From contig CM068372.1 of NCBI GenBank assembly GCA_034769895.1, forward strand, positions 440,751,458 to 440,815,457: a DNA stretch of 64,000 bases. The letters are read 5' to 3'. Positions 24,643 to 35,679 of the stretch are shown here, in pieces. The translations under genes were made by a program, and so were the position numbers. The stretch comes from Magicicada septendecula (taxonomy: Eukaryota; Arthropoda; Insecta; Hemiptera; Cicadidae). Under the pieces are notes generated by a model. That model did no database searches, was not told the DNA's origin, and saw only the letters and a program-made list of their open reading frames with translations. Every line of letters starts with the position of its first letter. Position 1 is the first letter of the stretch.

Positions 24643-25473
24643 CAGTGGCGAAGTTACATGGAGGCAATCGAGGCAATGCCTACACTAAAAATTCTGTAGA
24701 ATAAAAATTATAAATACGTATGAACTACGTAACGTAAAGATTATACATTGTTACTGTGACTGTCGAATTTATTAAGCCGAAATATGCTTTACTGAGCGAC
24801 CGCTAGATGGTGACAGGTGAGATTCGGCATAAAACGAATGAGGCAACGTGAACTTGCCTCAGCGTTTTTTGTATACATCGTATGTAAACAATGTGCTAGC
24901 GCGATATGGGAAGTGGGGGAGGGGGATTGTCCCGTACTGTACACATAGAGCGTTGAGGCATGTCTCACTTCTATGGTGCAAACAGTTAAGTTAAAGCGCG
25001 CTGTGTGGTTTGTAAGTGTGCTTATTTTATGCTGTTATTAAAAGTGTGCCTGTTATTCCGCTGAACTAACAGATGATCAAGATTGTTTTTTGAATTGTTT
25101 GTAACATTAAACATATAATATATAGAAACTAATCAAGTTTAAAAATTTGAAGTTCAATCAGATGTATTATTGTGTATGACTTATACAAGGATTGTTCAAT
25201 AGAAACACATTTAGAGCTGTAAAGCATTTTTTATTCAACGATTTTAAAAGAAGTCTCCATTAACATTAAGACATGAGTCCCACTGTTGCACTAATCTGTA
25301 GATTCCCTCCTAGTAAAATTCTTACGGCTGTTTGCGGAACCATTCGCTAACAGCAAACTCTGCCTCAGCGTCCGATTTGAACCACCGTCCTTTTAGTGAT
25401 TCCTTAAAAAAAATTTAAGATACGATTTTTGCCTACCCATTCATTAACTACTAGCTTCGCCACTGCATAAAAT
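24635..25473. mobile_element. Non-autonomous hAT-type element, 823 bp
   Basis: The ends read cagtggcgaag at 24643 and cttcgccactg at 25465, an 11-bp terminal inverted repeat of hAT type (CAGTGGCG). The 8-bp word cataaaat flanks it exactly at 24635-24642 and 25466-25473, the duplication length of hAT elements. The interior has no hAT transposase; it contains a piece of a mariner transposase on the minus strand. It inserted into an older LINE. Confidence 0.9.
25186..25403 (-). pseudogene. Mariner-type transposase C-terminal fragment
   Basis: The minus strand reads GRWFKSDAEAEFAVSEWFRK, then after two stops GIYRLVQQWDSCLNVNGDFF and a stop. This matches the end of mariner transposases (EW...QP..FY..GI..LV.RWD.C....G.Y). 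Only the last 60 or so residues remain and no catalytic DDD motif is included. The sequence after the stop, ending ttgttcaatag.. toward 25190, may be the mariner 3' terminus. It lies within the 823-bp hAT-type element. Confidence 0.7.
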
Positions 25474-26560
25474 GTGTTTTTCCTCGTAAGGCTTCCACTA
25501 ATATTGTTCCCATTAACTTCAACCAGTCAGTATATATTATAGGTGTAAGTCTAGGTAGCTTTTGATAAATGTAGTGTATCTAATAGAAAGTAATTTCTGT
25601 GACTAGAAGTTCTAGTAGTTCTGTTGCCAGTTAGAAAGTTGCTCATTTCAGTTCCACAGTCGCGTTCTTCATTAGACGTAGGCCTACGGAAGTGTTAACA
25701 TAACAACGTGCTGTGTTGGGTAGATAGGACGGTGGTCGCACTGGTGTGAATGTATTCCCTCGTATTGCCGCGTGAAGGCAACTCTCTCACATGTTAGCAG
25801 CGCACTGTACTGCGGCCATTCATCACCCGACCGGTAAAATTTATGTATTTAATTAACACAAATGTAAATTGCCGGTGTGTGTGTGTGTGTGTGTGTGGAG
25901 TACACAGTACGGCTGGGTGGGATGCACTTCACCACCACCACCGCCGCCGGAGGATTTATGGTCGGTGCGGTACGGGCCGTGTAATACACGGTCCGGGGCG
26001 ACACCGCGCGCGCATTGCTGGAACTGAACAGAACAGATATTCTCCCGCAGCGCGCAGAAAACATACCTGGAAGCGCACAGAGAATGTGAGTAGTATAGGG
26101 AAAAGAATGCTAATGAAAGGTGTGTGGGTACTCGGATCTGCGACAGGTCAGACTAATGAGGCAAGCCACCACGGCCGACCGTATAGTCCGGTCGCTACAG
26201 CTGCTGCCCCGGTGCAAATTTATTTGTTGTTGTTCGTTTGGGTCGGTCGCATCCATCATTCGGCGTTGTTGCTTTCATGTAGGCGAATCACTTGTTCCCA
26301 TGAGGCGTGTGTGTGTGTATGTGTGTACAGCACCACCGAGTTTTAAATTATTGAATATGGCGCCAGAGTAATAACTGGTTCCCCCATACGGAATCTTTAC
26401 AGCAAGCACGGTCAAGTTTTCCGTTTGAAATCGTCAGTGAAACAGTGAAGATATTAACATTGTATGTTTACATAAAATCTTTGGTATGAAATCAGGTTGA
26501 TCTCGGTTGCAACCACTGAAGCAGGAATAGCCACTTCCAGTTGAAAACGCTTGAACATAC
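25474..26560. other. CpG-rich unassigned stretch
   Basis: (GT)n at 25875-25898, a short (CAC)n and (CCG)n patch near 25930-25950, and a CpG-rich block to about 26090 that ends in a donor-like GTGAGT. Possible first exon or promoter, but unproven. Confidence 0.35.
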
Positions 26561-26739
26561 TAATTGTGCATTTTATGGTGGCCGGCAACCTTGGTGAAAG
26601 TGATATGCGCAGAACCCTGTTTTTTTGTCAGGCTAACGGCACATCTCACTGAGTGCGTAAGTGTTGGTGCGTTTTCAAAAACATTTACCATGAAGCAATT
26701 ACCGTATAGGCCTGTATGTCATTTAATTATTATTTTCAA

Positions 26740-26965
26740 CACAAAAACATATCCCACGCTACGAAAACTTCATCAACATCTTAAGTCTAGTGTAAACTTT
26801 CAAGGTACCTTATCATGTTTAAGAAAATTTATTATAAACTTAGGGTTTAAATGGAATAAGATTAGAAATAAAGAAGTGTATTAAATGAACGTCAAGAGAT
26901 AAGGCAAAAAAAATTGAATATCTCAGAAAAATGAAACTATTCAGGACAGAAAAGCGGCCAACACT
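26740..26965 (+). pseudogene. DDE-type transposase fragment
   Basis: Contains YPTLRKLHQHLKSSVNFQG, LRKFIINLGFKWNKIRNKEV and, after a one-base frame change, LNERQEIRQKKIEYLRKMK. This is the helix-turn-helix linker of a DDE transposase-like family common in insects (L...L....NF.GS...LRKIL...GFKWKK..NR.VL.ER.DI...R..YL). The catalytic domain is missing and no terminal repeats were found. I place it in the IS630/Tc1-like group with low certainty; the match is from memory of the family pattern. Confidence 0.5.
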
Positions 26966-27470
26966 AGAAATTATTTATTATTTACATTATGTAACAAATA
27001 GCATTGTTCTGGTATTACAAATACATATTTGATACAATTCTAAGTAATATTGAGTAAAATTACAACTAGTAGTTAGTTGAATGAAATTCGGAAATGTCAA
27101 CAATGTGTAAAGCCCGAGTTGTAATAATTGAATAGTTATGGGCACCTATTAAGCCTGCTGTAGCAACAGTAAAAAGACGAACGTTTTTGAAATGAAGTGT
27201 TACAACTGAGCTCACTAAAAGTCTCCCACTACCCTCACTTTTCGCGCAGTTATGAAGCGGCCACCGTAAAGTAACGCGATTGTATGCGGCTGATTACGGA
27301 CCAAGCGCGTCTCTTTTGTTTAGTCGTCGGATGGAAGGGTCTTGAAGTATGACGAAAATCAAACAGGACTAGAGAAAATGCACGTTCCATTAAAACAAAC
27401 AGAGTGACGTCTACTGTACGTTAATCGGTGAGACAATTTTTCATAGGTTTCGCCTGCAAGACCATTCTCA
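26966..27470. other. Unassigned stretch
   Basis: No recognised feature. Confidence 0.5.
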
Positions 27471-27640
27471 GTCTTGCCAAGACCATTCACTTCAAGGATT
27501 AGGCTTGATCTGCCTCTATCTCGTTCTCCAAGAGGCTTATGCTGGATTGTCTTTTTTAGATTTTATGTGGATATTCTCGAGTCACCCATTCTGTGTACGT
27601 GTGGTGTCAAGTTTTCTTTATTTTGTTTAATTTTATCGTT
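27470..27640 (-). mobile_element. Possible LINE 3' end
   Basis: On the minus strand QHKPLGERDRGRSSLILEV resembles the KP.G.R.RGRP block of LINE tails. No other block is clear. Confidence 0.35.
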
Positions 27641-28004
27641 TATCGAGTATATATTCAGCTCTTGCGTTTGCTGTGTCTGTCTGCGTTTCTTATGTGATCT
27701 CAAGGATGACTCTCCTTATGAATTTAATTTCAACAGGAGAGTTACCATTAAATTACTCATAGTGTAATGGTATTTATAATTAATTATAAAAGCAGTAATC
27801 AATAATTATATATTACAGTTGGTACAGAAAACATTTATACGTATACCTGTCAACATATAACATAGTAAAACATATTATAGCTGAATACAGATTATAGGGA
27901 TGTCCAATTGTTCCTGTCAAGCATAGGGATGTTTTAATAATATACATAATTGAACAGTTATATGAGTAATTAATAATATGAGAAATCTAAATTGAGTCGT
28001 TTAG

Positions 28005-28138
28005 TTTCAAAACCAGATACATCCAAAAAATGAAATTTTCAGGAGAGCTAAAATACTTTATTGCAGGAGAGCTGGTTTTGCAACTAACCAGCAATTTCAA
28101 CTCCAATTTTAATAAGGATGTATCTGTTTTAGAAACTT
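28005..28138. repeat. Imperfect inverted repeat
   Basis: agtttcaaaaccagatacat at 28010 pairs imperfectly with atgtatctgttttagaaact near 28117, about 25 bp per arm. The word caggagagct occurs twice between them. This may be a small MITE; no target duplication was found. Confidence 0.4.
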
Positions 28139-28459
28139 GTGAAGTAGAAAGGGACATGTAGAAGATAATAAAGTATAGGAAAATACAAAAAATGTAAATG
28201 TGAAAAAATGGATGTGGTTTTGAGAGTAGACGACTCAGTTGTAATATTGTACAAATTATGTTCTGGGATATTATAATTTTCTCGTTGTACTTAAAGAAAA
28301 CAATATGTAATAATGCAATTATTTTGATGATGTAAAACAAACTGTTTCAATTCTTTCACATATACACGGATACGCACACACGCACACTCACGTACACAAA
28401 CACGTTCGCCCAAATAATTGATCAGTTGTATTTGATATTTTCTCATGTATTCATAAACA

Positions 28460-28503
28460 GGTCCTGATGATGACAATAAATATTGTCGAAAAGTTGACAC
28501 AAA
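28460..28503 (+). ncRNA. Hammerhead-like motif
   Basis: GTC, CTGATGA, one extra T, stem II GACAAT/ATTGTC (six perfect pairs), GAA, minimal stem III, then GAC pairing with the first GTC. Stem II is better here than at 7456, although the stem III to cleavage region has drifted. Confidence 0.55.
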
Positions 28504-28580
28504 AAATTTAAAATTTCTGTTATACTTTTTTGACCGATCCTCGCAAACCCTTCATCGGTAAAATTCACTACGAACTTAAG
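28460..28580 (+). mobile_element. Solo hammerhead-bearing arm, family of 7382-7670
   Basis: Matches one arm of the fold-back at 7395-7632: the hammerhead-like motif, an AT-rich block, gaccgatcctcgcaaaccct, and actacgaa..taaggat beyond the arm. No inverted partner was seen upstream, so this is a single arm or solo unit. Confidence 0.6.
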
Positions 28581-28860
28581 GATAAGTTTCTAACCTTTGC
28601 CAGTCTAAGCATTCCTGTTCCGTTATTTCTAAATTCTCCATTGGTTCTGCCCCGCTTCTACTGCAAGATTCTCGGTTTTGATTGTTCTTCTTGCTGTATG
28701 TCCAAAATACCTTACGTATGATTTATTAACTTGTCGTAATACAGCCTACGTACTTTTTCTTATAGGCCTATGGGTTTCAAAACCGCATTTGTTAACTTGT
28801 TTTAATATAACTTACATACTTTTTCTCATACGGGTTTCAAAACGCATTCAATCCTTCCCG
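28570..28860 (-). mobile_element. Possible LINE 3' end with internal duplication
   Basis: The minus strand reads NKSYVRYFGHTARRTIKTEN, like the W.GH..RR block of some LINEs. A duplicated piece of about 57 bp (cttgt..taata..cttac.tactttttct..gggtttcaaaac) occurs at 28735-28795 and 28797-28845. Weak, identified by pattern only. Confidence 0.35.
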
Positions 28861-28869
28861 TTTTCCAAA

Positions 28870-30020
28870 TTTATTCCTCATTTTTGTGAGCTTAGGGCTT
28901 GCTTTTCTGCTTGTCCTCTCCCGCTCAACGGCATTCTAACATCCCCACCAGTTCCTCTTGTCGTTCTGTATTTTTTTTTTATGGTATCATCATCCACACT
29001 GCCATTGCTTGTTGGCCGAATGTGTCCCAAAACTGTTTACGAGTTTTTTTACGAACGTCTCTTAACGAACGTTAATCAGAGAAATGGTGACGAGTAGCCT
29101 TGTTACCAATGAAGTGAATACCAGTTACAATGGTATTTTATATAGGATTGTTAAATTTACCGCCAGTAGCCTCAGCCACTTCAAACAGAATTATAAAGGT
29201 TTTCATTCCCTTAAGTGAGTGCGCGCGTGTGAGTCTGTGCTCGCTCGTTCGCTGATTATGCTCGAGTGTAGGCCGATGAAGAAATACGTCTATAATCTAT
29301 TTACATGTTAGAAAAAAAAATATGAAATAAAACCCGTTTAAAGTTATCGTAGACGAGAAATAGAAGAAGGTCTAAAAAAGGTCGTGTGGTCGAGGTGAGA
29401 TCTCGAATGCGAGGCGAGGCGAGGCGGAGATTAACAGCTGTGAATCGCGTGTGGGTGGGATACGCACACATGGGAAATGGGAAAGAATAAAGAAACGGAT
29501 AGATAGAGAAAAGAGAACGGACGTGAGAAAGAAATGAAGAAAGGACGGACGGGACGCGCGGTGATCATGTCTGTTTTTCTTCTTCTGCTGCGGTGTAGTG
29601 ATTTAATATGTACATCGGTAAGTAATCCGTACCGAGCTCTCTCTCTCTCTCTCTCTCTCTCACTGCTCTGCCCCTCCCCTCCTTGAACACATTTACACTG
29701 CTCGCTGCCTGCATGTCTGTTTCCCTCACGTGTTGGTCCACTGTCTACTTTCGTCTCGCTACGTGTTGTGTTTATTCGTTTCTCCATTGTCCACGCCAAA
29801 CTGTAGTGCGACTATACAGTGCCTTATTGTTGTGTCCACTTTCTTGTGACGTGGAAAAGGGCTCAATTTGTCAGTTTCGCAGGGCAAGAGTTTGAATTAC
29901 TTCAGACAAACACTGGTACGCTACCTGAACTGCAGAACTCGCTCGCTGGTTTGGGCGAAGGACATTACATAAATATTTCGATTATTAACATAATTTTTAA
30001 TTTATGAAAAAACTTACAAA
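28870..30020. other. Unassigned stretch with (CT)n
   Basis: A (CT)13 tract lies at 29637-29662. The region 29210-29560 is rich in GA and CG words. No gene recognised. Confidence 0.45.
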
Positions 30021-30024
30021 ATTC

Positions 30025-30560
30025 TCGCTTACTATAGACCTATTATTTCTTTAGTAATGTAACGGTTGTAGAGCATACGATCATGCAATAAAAACTAAAA
30101 ATTCTAAACATTAGGAGTTTAGTTACAATTCCTTTTAATCTGTCGCCCTGCTGTATTTTTACAATTGTTCAAAAATTTTATCACTTGGGGTTATAAATTT
30201 TGAAATTTCGAAAACTTTACACTAGGCTCAGTTGTCACTTTAAAATTCTCTTCAAGCCAAAAATTTAAAAAAATGAACACTACTCTCAGATTGTGGTTAA
30301 AATTCCTTTTAATTTGATACCCCGCATGGGCTGTTGCGATTTTGTCACAGTTTTTACCCCTTCACATTTTTGCTTCCCGTGCCCCTATTTTGGGGGGGTA
30401 CCTATCTCAAAAACAAAGTTTTCTACAGGGGAAAAGTGTGGATAAGCGCGCCTAATTTTACGAAAATCTGTTGACGCGTTCAAAAGTTATCGCGAGACAC
30501 TCCCCAAACGGTCGAGTTAAAACTGAGAACTCGCGTCGCTCGTTCAAAAAATTATTTTAA
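30025..30560 (-). repeat. Dispersed repeat family A, copy 3
   Basis: Inverted relative to copies 1, 2 and 4. Shared words on the plus strand are the complements, for example attccttttaatctg, aaaattctcttc and gagttctcagttttaactcg read in reverse. The start word gagcgacgcgagttctcag is present at 30520-30543. Confidence 0.75.
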
Positions 30561-33090
30561 GGAAGGACAGAAAAGATTGTCAGAAACAATATGATGGAAA
30601 AGGCAGTTGCGTAAACCAGTGGTGGCAACTCTTCTTGCGCTTGTGTCGATTCTGTGACTGAAACATGGCGTGTCACATGCGCAAGTTATTGACCTATTGT
30701 CTGAACGAACTATTTTACCATCTTTAGCAAGGATTGTTTAAGTACAATTAGTTCCGGTTCCGAGCAGATAGGCTAGATGCGGTCACTCCAACGCTTCTGC
30801 GGACACCCACACCTGATAATGCAATAGTTTTGGTAGTGGCAGTCATCCATTCGCTCAAGATATCCCACCCGTTTTAGTCAATATTAGACACTCCTATCAA
30901 GTATTCTCATAATATTCAATTCATACTGTACATCGACATTTCTTTTGTGATCTTTTGAAGAGACATCTCTTTTCGGCCGCGTGAACACGACTGGCCAATT
31001 CTCAGGCTCAGAGAAGTGTGGGAAGGGCCACCGCCTTGTAGAAATTCAGGCGGCGTTGTAGAAATTTACTCTTTGATTTTAGAGTTGTCGTGATGGTGGA
31101 ACACACGTATTTGGTTGAATTACGTAGCTTCTTCACCATGAGATCTGTAATTAGAAATCCTTGCGGATTCTATTCGAATAATTTTACATGAATACTACGT
31201 GTAAACACACACACGCGCGCGCGCGCGTATTACATATACAAAGTGTAGGCGAATGTTAAACGATGTGTGGGACGAATTAATAAGACTCCTAAAACTAAGT
31301 CTAAGCAATTAGAGTGCATTTTTTTGCTCGTCAAGTTACTTAATATCGTACTGCAATTTCAAATTAAAAAAAAAAACCCGATTGTGTAAGTTTATGAAAG
31401 TGCATAACAATAGTCGCACTAGTACTTTTTGTTAATTTATTATAAATACGCGCAAACAAAAATTCAAGAAGTAACAAGATTCAAGTAAAGAATTCTTCTT
31501 GTATAACCGCGGGAAGACTAGCACTGGCCTAAAGCATTTAGAGAAGATGATGAAGGTTAGTGAGAGGGGGACAAAGTGAGAGAAGTAGGGGCAGAAAAAC
31601 AAATAAGGATAACGAAGAGACGGCAGTAAAACAAATGAATCCATTTGGTACAATCCCGCTTGTATAGCGTACGCGGAACGAAGGGAGAGAGAGTGTGTGA
31701 GGGAACGAGCAGGACACGACGGATGGTGCCTTGACATCCCGTCCCGACGACCCACATCCTGTCTGGGCCTGGCACAGTCGGTTTCAATCCTCGACACCTA
31801 CTGTATCTCTCTATATATACATTAAACTCATTTGCAGCGTTTGTATTTCATGATATTGTCTGCTTCCTGTGTGCTGATCTATGGAGAGAGAGAGTATGAG
31901 AGAGAGAGAACCTTGTTTGTTTGTTTATTGTTGTATAATTTATGGCGCTCTATTACTAATATGACATCCAGCAGGAATACTGTCGTGTCAGGAGTGTTCC
32001 AGCAATGCATTCTCTGTCTTTTGTCCTGCCTTTAAGACAAGTGAAGACACCGACAACACTTCACGTAAGATCGGCTGGCACTGTGCGTTGCCATACTAAC
32101 CGCTCCTGAAGCGATGCCGTTAGTTTTTCTGCCGACAGTACCGAGTGTACTCTCGTACGGCGAGATTTCTTGGTACCACCAAGTCGCTGCGGTCGTTCTG
32201 TTGTACGTACCACGTCGCCTGCGTCCAGTCTTTGGATTTGTTTCGTGCGTCTCGGTGTTTGTACACTACCGAGGAAGAGGATTTCGTAAGTACTATATTG
32301 TGTACTTATATTCCTGTAATAGACACATTGTAGTGAGCGAGTTCGAAGTTCATAGTAGGTTTTAAAAGTCACACCCACTTTGCCGAGAGTTTGTAGTTTG
32401 TAATTTTTGTTTTCACATTTAAAACCTTTCGAGCATGCTCTGGGGTATTTAAGATTAAGGGTCTCACATTGAACCGTAGGAACAAAATTTTGAAAATAGA
32501 CATTCCGTAATTAGAATCCAAAGTGCGGATGCTGCAGGGGATTTTAAGTGAATAAACTTAATTCGTACTTTTGTGGCACCGTTGATCCATCATTGGCAAA
32601 CCACACCGTCTTTAGATTGTAACACACGTTTTGAGTTTGGTAACATCCGACTTTCGCCTGTTAATCGAAGGACGTCTTTGGCAGCTGTCCATTGAGGCAA
32701 ATGGTGTTTGTAGTCACTGCAGAGAGGAATTTATTTTCGTAAATTCCATTTGCTGTTACGACCTTCCTTCTCTTAGTGACACCGAGACTTCTCTTAACAG
32801 CTAAATTTGTTTTTCGTGATACTAGAAGATTAGTCACTTTCCGGTACGTCATCCACATTCCTGATGCTGCGAGCCGACCCTCTTTTCACTTCCGCTTCCC
32901 AACGTTCAACTGTCGTCTTACCAAACGATGTCCACCCCACACTCATGTGTCAATTTCTTATTTTTTAATAATTTTTGTATCCGTAAACGCGTATTTTCAA
33001 TAGCGAATCTCTTTCTCACATCCACTGAACATCCGTTGTGTTCAGTAACTACAGTGCTTGACAGAATGTAAATTCGTTTAATGAGTAACA
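30561..33090. other. Unassigned stretch
   Basis: No gene recognised. A hAT-like end word, cagtggtggcaac, occurs near 30608 without a partner. A CpG-rich segment, 32040-32285, ends in a strong donor-like TTCGTAAGT and could be a first exon. (CG)n-like cgcgcg lies at 31212-31226. Confidence 0.4.
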
Positions 33091-33142
33091 GGAATGTAAG
33101 TAATGATTTACTTTATTGAAACCGTCCAGTGGCTTCAAGTTG

Positions 33143-33192
33143 TATATTTATGACGCGTTTCGAGTCGTATGACCCTTCATCAGATAGTTATC
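33143..33192 (-). ncRNA. Hammerhead ribozyme-like motif, left arm
   Basis: Minus strand: stem I half ending TAT, CTGATGA, one extra A, stem II GGGTC/GACTC with loop ATAC, GAA, stem III A C GC G T (two pairs), C at the cleavage site, then ATA. All boxes are intact. Confidence 0.7.
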
Positions 33193-33596
33193 ACTCACAA
33201 GGAGATCATCAAATATTAAAATTCACAAAAACACAAAAAACACATATGTACAATAATAAAACCTATACAAGCGTCCGACACAGTGCACTGCGTGAGGCTG
33301 GACTCTGAGCAAACGCGTGTCACGCCGTGTGTTATCTCATAATCGATTGCAACGCGGTGTCATACAGCGGGTTTGATTTGAAATTTAATTTATCGTTAAG
33401 TATGCCATCATGAGTAACTGGGTTATTATGTCCACTATAGATTTCAAATTCTTCCCATGCATCCATATATGCTTCAGAGTCCAGTGAGCCTCACGCAGTG
33501 CACTGTGTCGGACGCTTGTATAGGTTTTACAATTGTACATATGTGTGTTTTTTGTGTCTTTGTGAATTTTAATATTTGATGATCTCCTTGTGAGTG

Positions 33597-33646
33597 ATAA
33601 CTATCTGATGAAGGGTCATATGACTCGAAACGCGTCATAAATATAC
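33597..33646 (+). ncRNA. Hammerhead ribozyme-like motif, right arm
   Basis: Same motif as the left arm on the opposite strand, with stem II loop ATAT instead of ATAC. Core boxes and stems are intact. Stem I starts TAT/ATA and continues after a small internal loop. Confidence 0.7.
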
Positions 33647-33829
33647 AACTTGAAGTCACTGGACGGTTTCAATAAGGTAAATCATTACTATATAAAGTGA
33701 CTTGGACCGTATAAAATAATGTTTAAAAAAGGAATGTAAGCATTCGTTTTCCCGTTGCTTGGTTTCTTGCATTACTCTCTTTCCCCTCTATCCCTTACTC
33801 CCTCTTTTTCCGTTCTCACTGGTTTGATG

Positions 33830-34460
33830 TAGCCCTCCTGCCCCCATCCTTAGCCAATTTTTAATTCCCGAATAATTAACATCCTGTTTTTCTCAATAGT
33901 CAGCTTCAGATAATCCAGCCTCTACCTTCCCATGCAGTTCATCCCCCTTCACTGCGTCGATCATCGTCAAAGCCATTCTTCATTCTGGGTTTCTCAAGCA
34001 GTGGTGCCTCACCGTCCTGTCTCGTCTTCTGGTTTGGTTCTCCACAAACTACTTCCTTCTCCCGTTACTTCGAGAACCCGTTCAATGTTGTTTTAACATT
34101 CTTCTTTAGCATCACATTGCAAATCTATAGTCTACTTTTGGTCTGTCGGTTTTCCCAGCCAGTTGTCCAGAATTTGCAACCATACGGCGCAAAAAGTACA
34201 ACGTCAGGAATTTCTTCAAACTTACAGTTCCAGTATTTTCTGTAAAGTTCTTTATCCTTTGCGCTAGTTTGCTTTTGATGTTCTGTCTGCTCTGTCCGAC
34301 CCTCGTGGTAATATCACCAAGTGGATGCATTCATCCTTCTTATACACTGCACTACCCGATTATAACATCTGAAGATTCCATACTTGCGTTTTCATGACCT
34401 TTGAATTTGCCTTTATGTTGATTTCTAGTTTCAGTTGCCCAAGACTTCCAGACGATACTC
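33830..34460 (-). mobile_element. Decayed LINE fragment
   Basis: The minus strand has scattered LINE blocks in several frames: EINIKANSKVMKTQVWNLQ (like the thumb segment before the F.YLG block), DITTRVGQSRQNIKSKLAQR and LRNPEWRMALTMIDAVKG (like the GHL.R..EW....IEGK.EGK block). Many frame changes. It abuts the Penelope-like relic without overlap. Confidence 0.5.
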
Positions 34461-35660
34461 TGTGGTGATAAATCGCAAAATTTTCGCACGTTTCAAACTT
34501 TCACGATTTGAAACCAAGATCAGAAAAGACAGATTTTCTGCTAACACGTTCCACAGCCTATGTCGATAGACGGTGTAGACAAATTATTATTTTTTGTACA
34601 CGGTTTCACGGCAGCGACCAAAATTTGGAAGGCCGTGTAGTTTACACAACTGTTCCCGAACAAAGTACAACGAACCTGCGACGCTTGTGCACTGCAGGTT
34701 TTTTTGTTATTTTTTATTCTCTGAAACAATATGAATGTTAATAGAAACGTGGCGCTTGTTGCGACACAAGCCGATCCACGTGTTGTTTGTTAGTTTGTGT
34801 TGAACGTATGTGGCGAGCAGAAAGCCCCAATATTATGACAAGCGATGGACCTAACGTATTGCCACATATTGAGTAAATAATATCGGTTGGCGCCCTAAAT
34901 TTGCCTGAAAGAACTTATAACCTGATTTATTCAGACAGAGTCGCAAGTAATATTGAAACGGAGAAATGTATTAAAACATTAAAGAAACTTTAATATAATT
35001 TAAGTAAATTAATCAGAAAAATACGCAACTGTGTAGGCCTAAATTGAGAAAAGGGAAATATTTTATCGACATTCATCTGCATCAGATAATCGGAACCAGC
35101 CTCTCGGTTCTAATTAGTTATAGTTACCAAGGTTCTGTTGTATAGGCCTACATAAATTGTAACTGGCGAATTATTCGAACTTTTACGTCAAGTTATCAAG
35201 ACTAGTAGACAGTTCTGCTTGATGACGTCATATTAAGCTTCAGTATTTTCACCAGACTGGGCCTAGTCATTTGGCTGTTATCTTTCACATTTTTACCTTA
35301 TTGTACATTAACACTATGTGTTACATAAAAATAACAAGGAAATGGACAAATGTCTTCACAAATGTGCACAATATCATAATTAGAATATCATTATCATCAA
35401 TCGTGATGAGATTAAGTTATTTAGATGTGATCTCTACGACTTTCCCATTTTATTTATCTAATTCTGTAATTGCTCTTAACTAGCCCAGTTTGTTTCGTAA
35501 TGTTCTTCCTACGTCTAGCATACTCCTTTCCACGCGATTCTGTCGAGTCAGCAGTTTTGGTACCATGTTTGTGTTCATTCTCCAAGTTAGATATACATGA
35601 GGCATTGTAAACATTGATGACATTGATGACACATTGGGCTCGACCCAGATGCTGCAGTCA
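34461..35660. other. Unassigned stretch
   Basis: AT-rich with two TAGGCCTA words near 35035 and 35147. No gene recognised. A phrase gatgctgcagtcatgcaccg near 35650 resembles gatactgcaatcacgccatg near 52110. Confidence 0.45.
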
Positions 35661-35679
35661 TGCACCGGGTGCAAAAAAT

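Larger units (their letters stand above)
33091..33740 (-). mobile_element. Penelope-like element relic with inverted hammerhead arms
   Basis: Two inverted arms of about 210 bp (33100-33311 and 33470-33689) are nearly identical. The centre, read on the minus strand, holds a short open stretch, 33479 to a stop at 33322, containing EEFEIYSG and LNDKLNFKSNPLYD, which resembles the extreme C terminus of Penelope-like ORFs. The left arm follows this tail in the same sense, as a pseudo-LTR would; the right arm is an inverted copy upstream. Each arm bears a hammerhead-like motif, as reported for Penelope-like elements. ggaatgtaag flanks it at 33091-33100 and 33731-33740. The copy is strongly 5'-truncated and not autonomous; arm similarity suggests moderate to young age. 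Confidence 0.7.

Noticed and set aside
30608-30860. hAT element starting cagtggtggcaac
   Set aside because: No matching inverted end or 8-bp duplication found.
32661-32858. Lys and Val-rich minus-strand frame, possibly a DNA-binding domain
   Set aside because: Basic composition only; no motif could be placed.
33474-33659. 61-codon minus-strand frame
   Set aside because: Lies in the hammerhead-bearing arm of the Penelope-like relic and has no similarity of its own.
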